Shown here in pieces: positions 28,648 through 30,161 of a stretch of DNA of 30,161 nucleotides (its first letter is position 1; each line of letters begins with the position of its first letter). Made by a program: the position numbers and the translations under genes. Source of the stretch: CAZWQR01 sp964638595 (lineage in GTDB: Bacteria > Patescibacteriota > Minisyncoccia > Minisyncoccales > PEYH01); contig CAZWYU010000013.1 in the NCBI GenBank assembly GCA_964638595.1, forward strand, positions 1-30,161. The letters are read 5' to 3'. The notes beneath the pieces were generated by a model. The model was not told the origin of the DNA. It did not search any database and saw nothing but the letters and a program-made list of their open reading frames with translations.

Positions 28648-28986
28648 ATGTTAAAAAAAGAGAATCGTTTGAAAAAAGAAGGCGACCTTAAAAGAGTATT
28701 AAAAAAGGGAAAATATCTTGAAAAAGATTTTTTATTATTTAGATATCTTCAAAACGATTTAGCAAATTCTCGGTTTGGCATTATCGTAAGCAAGAAAGCG
28801 GTTAGGAAGGCAGTAAAAAGGAACTTATTAAAAAGAAGGATTAGAGAGGCGGTCAGGGCGCTGTTCCCTGTCTTAAAAAATAATTTTGATATAGTGATTA
28901 TAGCTAAGCCAAAAAATCAAGAAAATAATGAATTTAAAACAATCAAAGCAGAGGTTCAAGAATCCTTTGAAAAAATAAACAAATGA
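28648..28986 (+). CDS. rnpA: Ribonuclease P protein component
   Basis: A 112-residue RnpA: MLKKENRLKKEGDLKRVLKKG, FRYLQNDLANSRFGIIVSKKA and the signature KAVKRNLLKRRIREAVR (the RNR motif that contacts RNase P RNA), then FDIVIIAKP. It helps the catalytic RNA cut 5' leaders from pre-tRNA. The 3' end overlaps yidC by 4 bp (ATGA). The RNA component is not in this window. Confidence 0.96.
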   Translation: MLKKENRLKKEGDLKRVLKKGKYLEKDFLLFRYLQNDLANSRFGIIVSKKAVRKAVKRNLLKRRIREAVRALFPVLKNNFDIVIIAKPKNQENNEFKTIKAEVQESFEKINK

Positions 28987-29717
28987 GCGCTTTTATCAAA
29001 TTCTTTCATATCATTTTATGGCAGCCCTTATTCAACCTGCTGGTTTTATTTTATAACTATCTACCCGGAAGAAATCTTGGTATTGCTATTATTGCCTTGA
29101 CCTTATTAATTAGAATAATTCTTTACCCTTTGCAAGACAAAGCCACAAAATCTCAACTTGCATTGCAGTCTTTACAGCCAAAATTAAAGGAAATTCAGAA
29201 TAAGTATAAAAACAACAAGGAAGCTCAAGCTAAAGCAATGATGCAACTTTATAAAACAGAAAAAATTAATCCTTTTTCTAGTTTCTTAATTCTTTTAATC
29301 CAATTTCCTATTTTAATAGTTTTGTACCGCTTGTTTTGGCAAGGCATTCAAAGCGAAAATTTCCAATATCTCTACAGTTTTGTTTCGCAACCAGAGACAA
29401 TTAACTCAATCTTTTTAGGAGCAAATTTAAATGAGCCCTCACTTATAATGGCTGTTTTGGCTGGATTAGCTTTTTTCTTTCAAGCCAAATTCAATGCTCC
29501 AAAAACAGACAATAAGAAAAAATTGGACAACAAAGCAATGTTTGGTCAAATGTTTCAAAAACAGATGGTCTATGTTTTCCCAATTTTTTTAGTTTTTATT
29601 TTAGCCGGATTGCCGGCTGCCTTGGGTTTGTATCTTTTAATCAGCGGGGCATTAACAGCTATCCAACAATATTTTATTAAAAAGAAATATACTTTAGAGA
29701 AAGAAAATGTTCAATAG
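28983..29717 (+). CDS. yidC: Membrane protein insertase YidC/Oxa1
   Basis: A 244-residue short-type YidC without the large periplasmic domain of Gram-negative species. Membrane segments are at ~10-28, ~32-52 (LGIAIIALTLLIRIILYP), ~98-116 (FSSFLILLIQFPILIVLYRL), ~152-168 and ~196-226. The groove arginine lies in LTLLIRIILYPL. The cytoplasmic hairpin KSQLALQSLQPKLKEIQNKYKNNKEAQAKAMMQLYK is characteristic. It inserts membrane proteins alone or with Sec. Its C-terminus overlaps jag by 11 bp. Confidence 0.95.
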   Translation: MSAFIKFFHIILWQPLFNLLVLFYNYLPGRNLGIAIIALTLLIRIILYPLQDKATKSQLALQSLQPKLKEIQNKYKNNKEAQAKAMMQLYKTEKINPFSSFLILLIQFPILIVLYRLFWQGIQSENFQYLYSFVSQPETINSIFLGANLNEPSLIMAVLAGLAFFFQAKFNAPKTDNKKKLDNKAMFGQMFQKQMVYVFPIFLVFILAGLPAALGLYLLISGALTAIQQYFIKKKYTLEKENVQ

Positions 29718-30161
29718 AAAAAAAGACAAACAAGTTGAAAAAATAACAGAGGAATTTTTTAGAAGAACCGGTTTTGAGATTGAAGCCACAATAGAGGAAG
29801 AAGATTCTGAAATCAATGTTTTTTTGAAAATGGAAGAACCCCAAGTTTTGATTGGAGAAAATGGCAAAACCCTAGCTTGTCTGCAGACTCTTTTGGGTAA
29901 GATTTTGCGAAGAAAGCTAGAAAAGAGCGTTTATTTAAACTTGGATATAAACGATTATAAGAAAAGAAAGTTAGATTATTTAAAAGATTTAGCCAGAAAC
30001 CATGCCGATGAGGTGGCTTTGAGCAAAGAAGAGAAAAAGCTGGTGCCAATGCCAGCCTATGAAAGAAGAATTATTCATATGGAATTAAAAGAAAGGAGCG
30101 ATGTTTTAACCGAGAGCGAAGGCAGAGAACCCGAAAGGAGAGTGGTCATAAGGCCGGCTTA
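29707..30161 (+). CDS. jag: Jag/KhpB-like KH-R3H RNA-binding protein (3' end cut by window edge)
   Basis: The ATG at 29707 opens a frame of 151 codons to the window end. After MFNRKKDKQVEKITEEFFRR comes a KH domain with FLKMEEPQVLIGENGKTLACLQTLLGKILRRKL (GENG is the KH loop). The R3H motif is AYERRIIHMELKE (R-x-x-x-H). The Jag N-terminal domain of longer homologues is absent. It binds RNA, and in Firmicutes the pair KhpA/KhpB affects cell elongation and division. The position after yidC is universal. The final bases TA suggest that a stop may fall at the very edge. Confidence 0.92.
   Translation, partial: MFNRKKDKQVEKITEEFFRRTGFEIEATIEEEDSEINVFLKMEEPQVLIGENGKTLACLQTLLGKILRRKLEKSVYLNLDINDYKKRKLDYLKDLARNHADEVALSKEEKKLVPMPAYERRIIHMELKERSDVLTESEGREPERRVVIRPA

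Noticed and set aside
1..30161. CRISPR arrays, tRNA or rRNA genes, prophage or transposase genes
   Set aside because: No regularly spaced repeats, no tRNA-like TTCGAATC arms in a cloverleaf context, no rRNA segments and no transposase frame were seen.
1..30161. Alternative genetic code (UGA read as Gly), as in some CPR lineages
   Set aside because: TGA ends rpmH, ruvC and the Mur ligase exactly where family lengths predict, and no in-frame TGA interrupts conserved genes.

Overview
The window looks like a chromosomal piece of a Candidate Phyla Radiation (Patescibacteria) bacterium, probably of the Parcubacteria type. This is inferred from low GC, very compact and often overlapping genes, small single-domain versions of housekeeping proteins (stand-alone 5'-3' exonuclease, ~280-residue sigma-70, Mur ligase without its first domain) and archaeal- or eukaryote-flavoured accessory genes. 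TGA is an ordinary stop (rpmH, ruvC, the Mur ligase), so the recoded UGA=Gly lineages are unlikely. The replication origin lies here: rpmH-rnpA-yidC-jag run rightward and dnaA-dnaN-dciA leftward from an AT-rich gap with three DnaA boxes spaced exactly 11 bp apart (27927-27957).

Layout. 1-694: permease fragment, EF-Tu-domain-2-like protein and an unknown small protein. 700-3420: a radical-SAM/GNAT Elp3 gene divergent from a Trm9-like methyltransferase, in a stretch rich in REP-like palindromes and a 118-bp inverted-repeat element. 3428-5138: compact sigma-70 divergent from an SPFH protein. 5178-8363: leftward cluster of a Fic protein with His-to-Gln in its motif, a Nudix protein, a presenilin/signal-peptide-peptidase-like protease and an archaeal-type hexulose-6-phosphate synthase. 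8465-11368: NIF3-like protein, small basic protein, Mur ligase and RuvA. 11586-12736: S20 convergent with HolA. 12795-17187: tsaE, exonuclease, and a signalling block (V4R-like sensor, PAS-PAS histidine kinase, two receiver-only regulators). 17224-22539: degenerate DHH protein, PilB/GspE ATPase, a structured intergenic element, then ruvB, lamin-tail protein, yebC and ruvC. 22617-24836: an 80-residue extremely acidic protein with a consensus promoter, then a class A penicillin-binding protein. 24822-30161: origin region.

Most genes serve replication, recombination, translation and envelope synthesis. The unusual points are the Elp3/Trm9-like pair, suggesting eukaryote-type wobble-uridine modification (mcm5U) in a bacterium; the intramembrane aspartyl protease next to an archaeal sugar-phosphate enzyme; the Fic protein without catalytic His and with an operator-like promoter; the V4R-HK-RR-RR system; and the structured element before ruvB. 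All family calls come from reading motifs; no database search was done.
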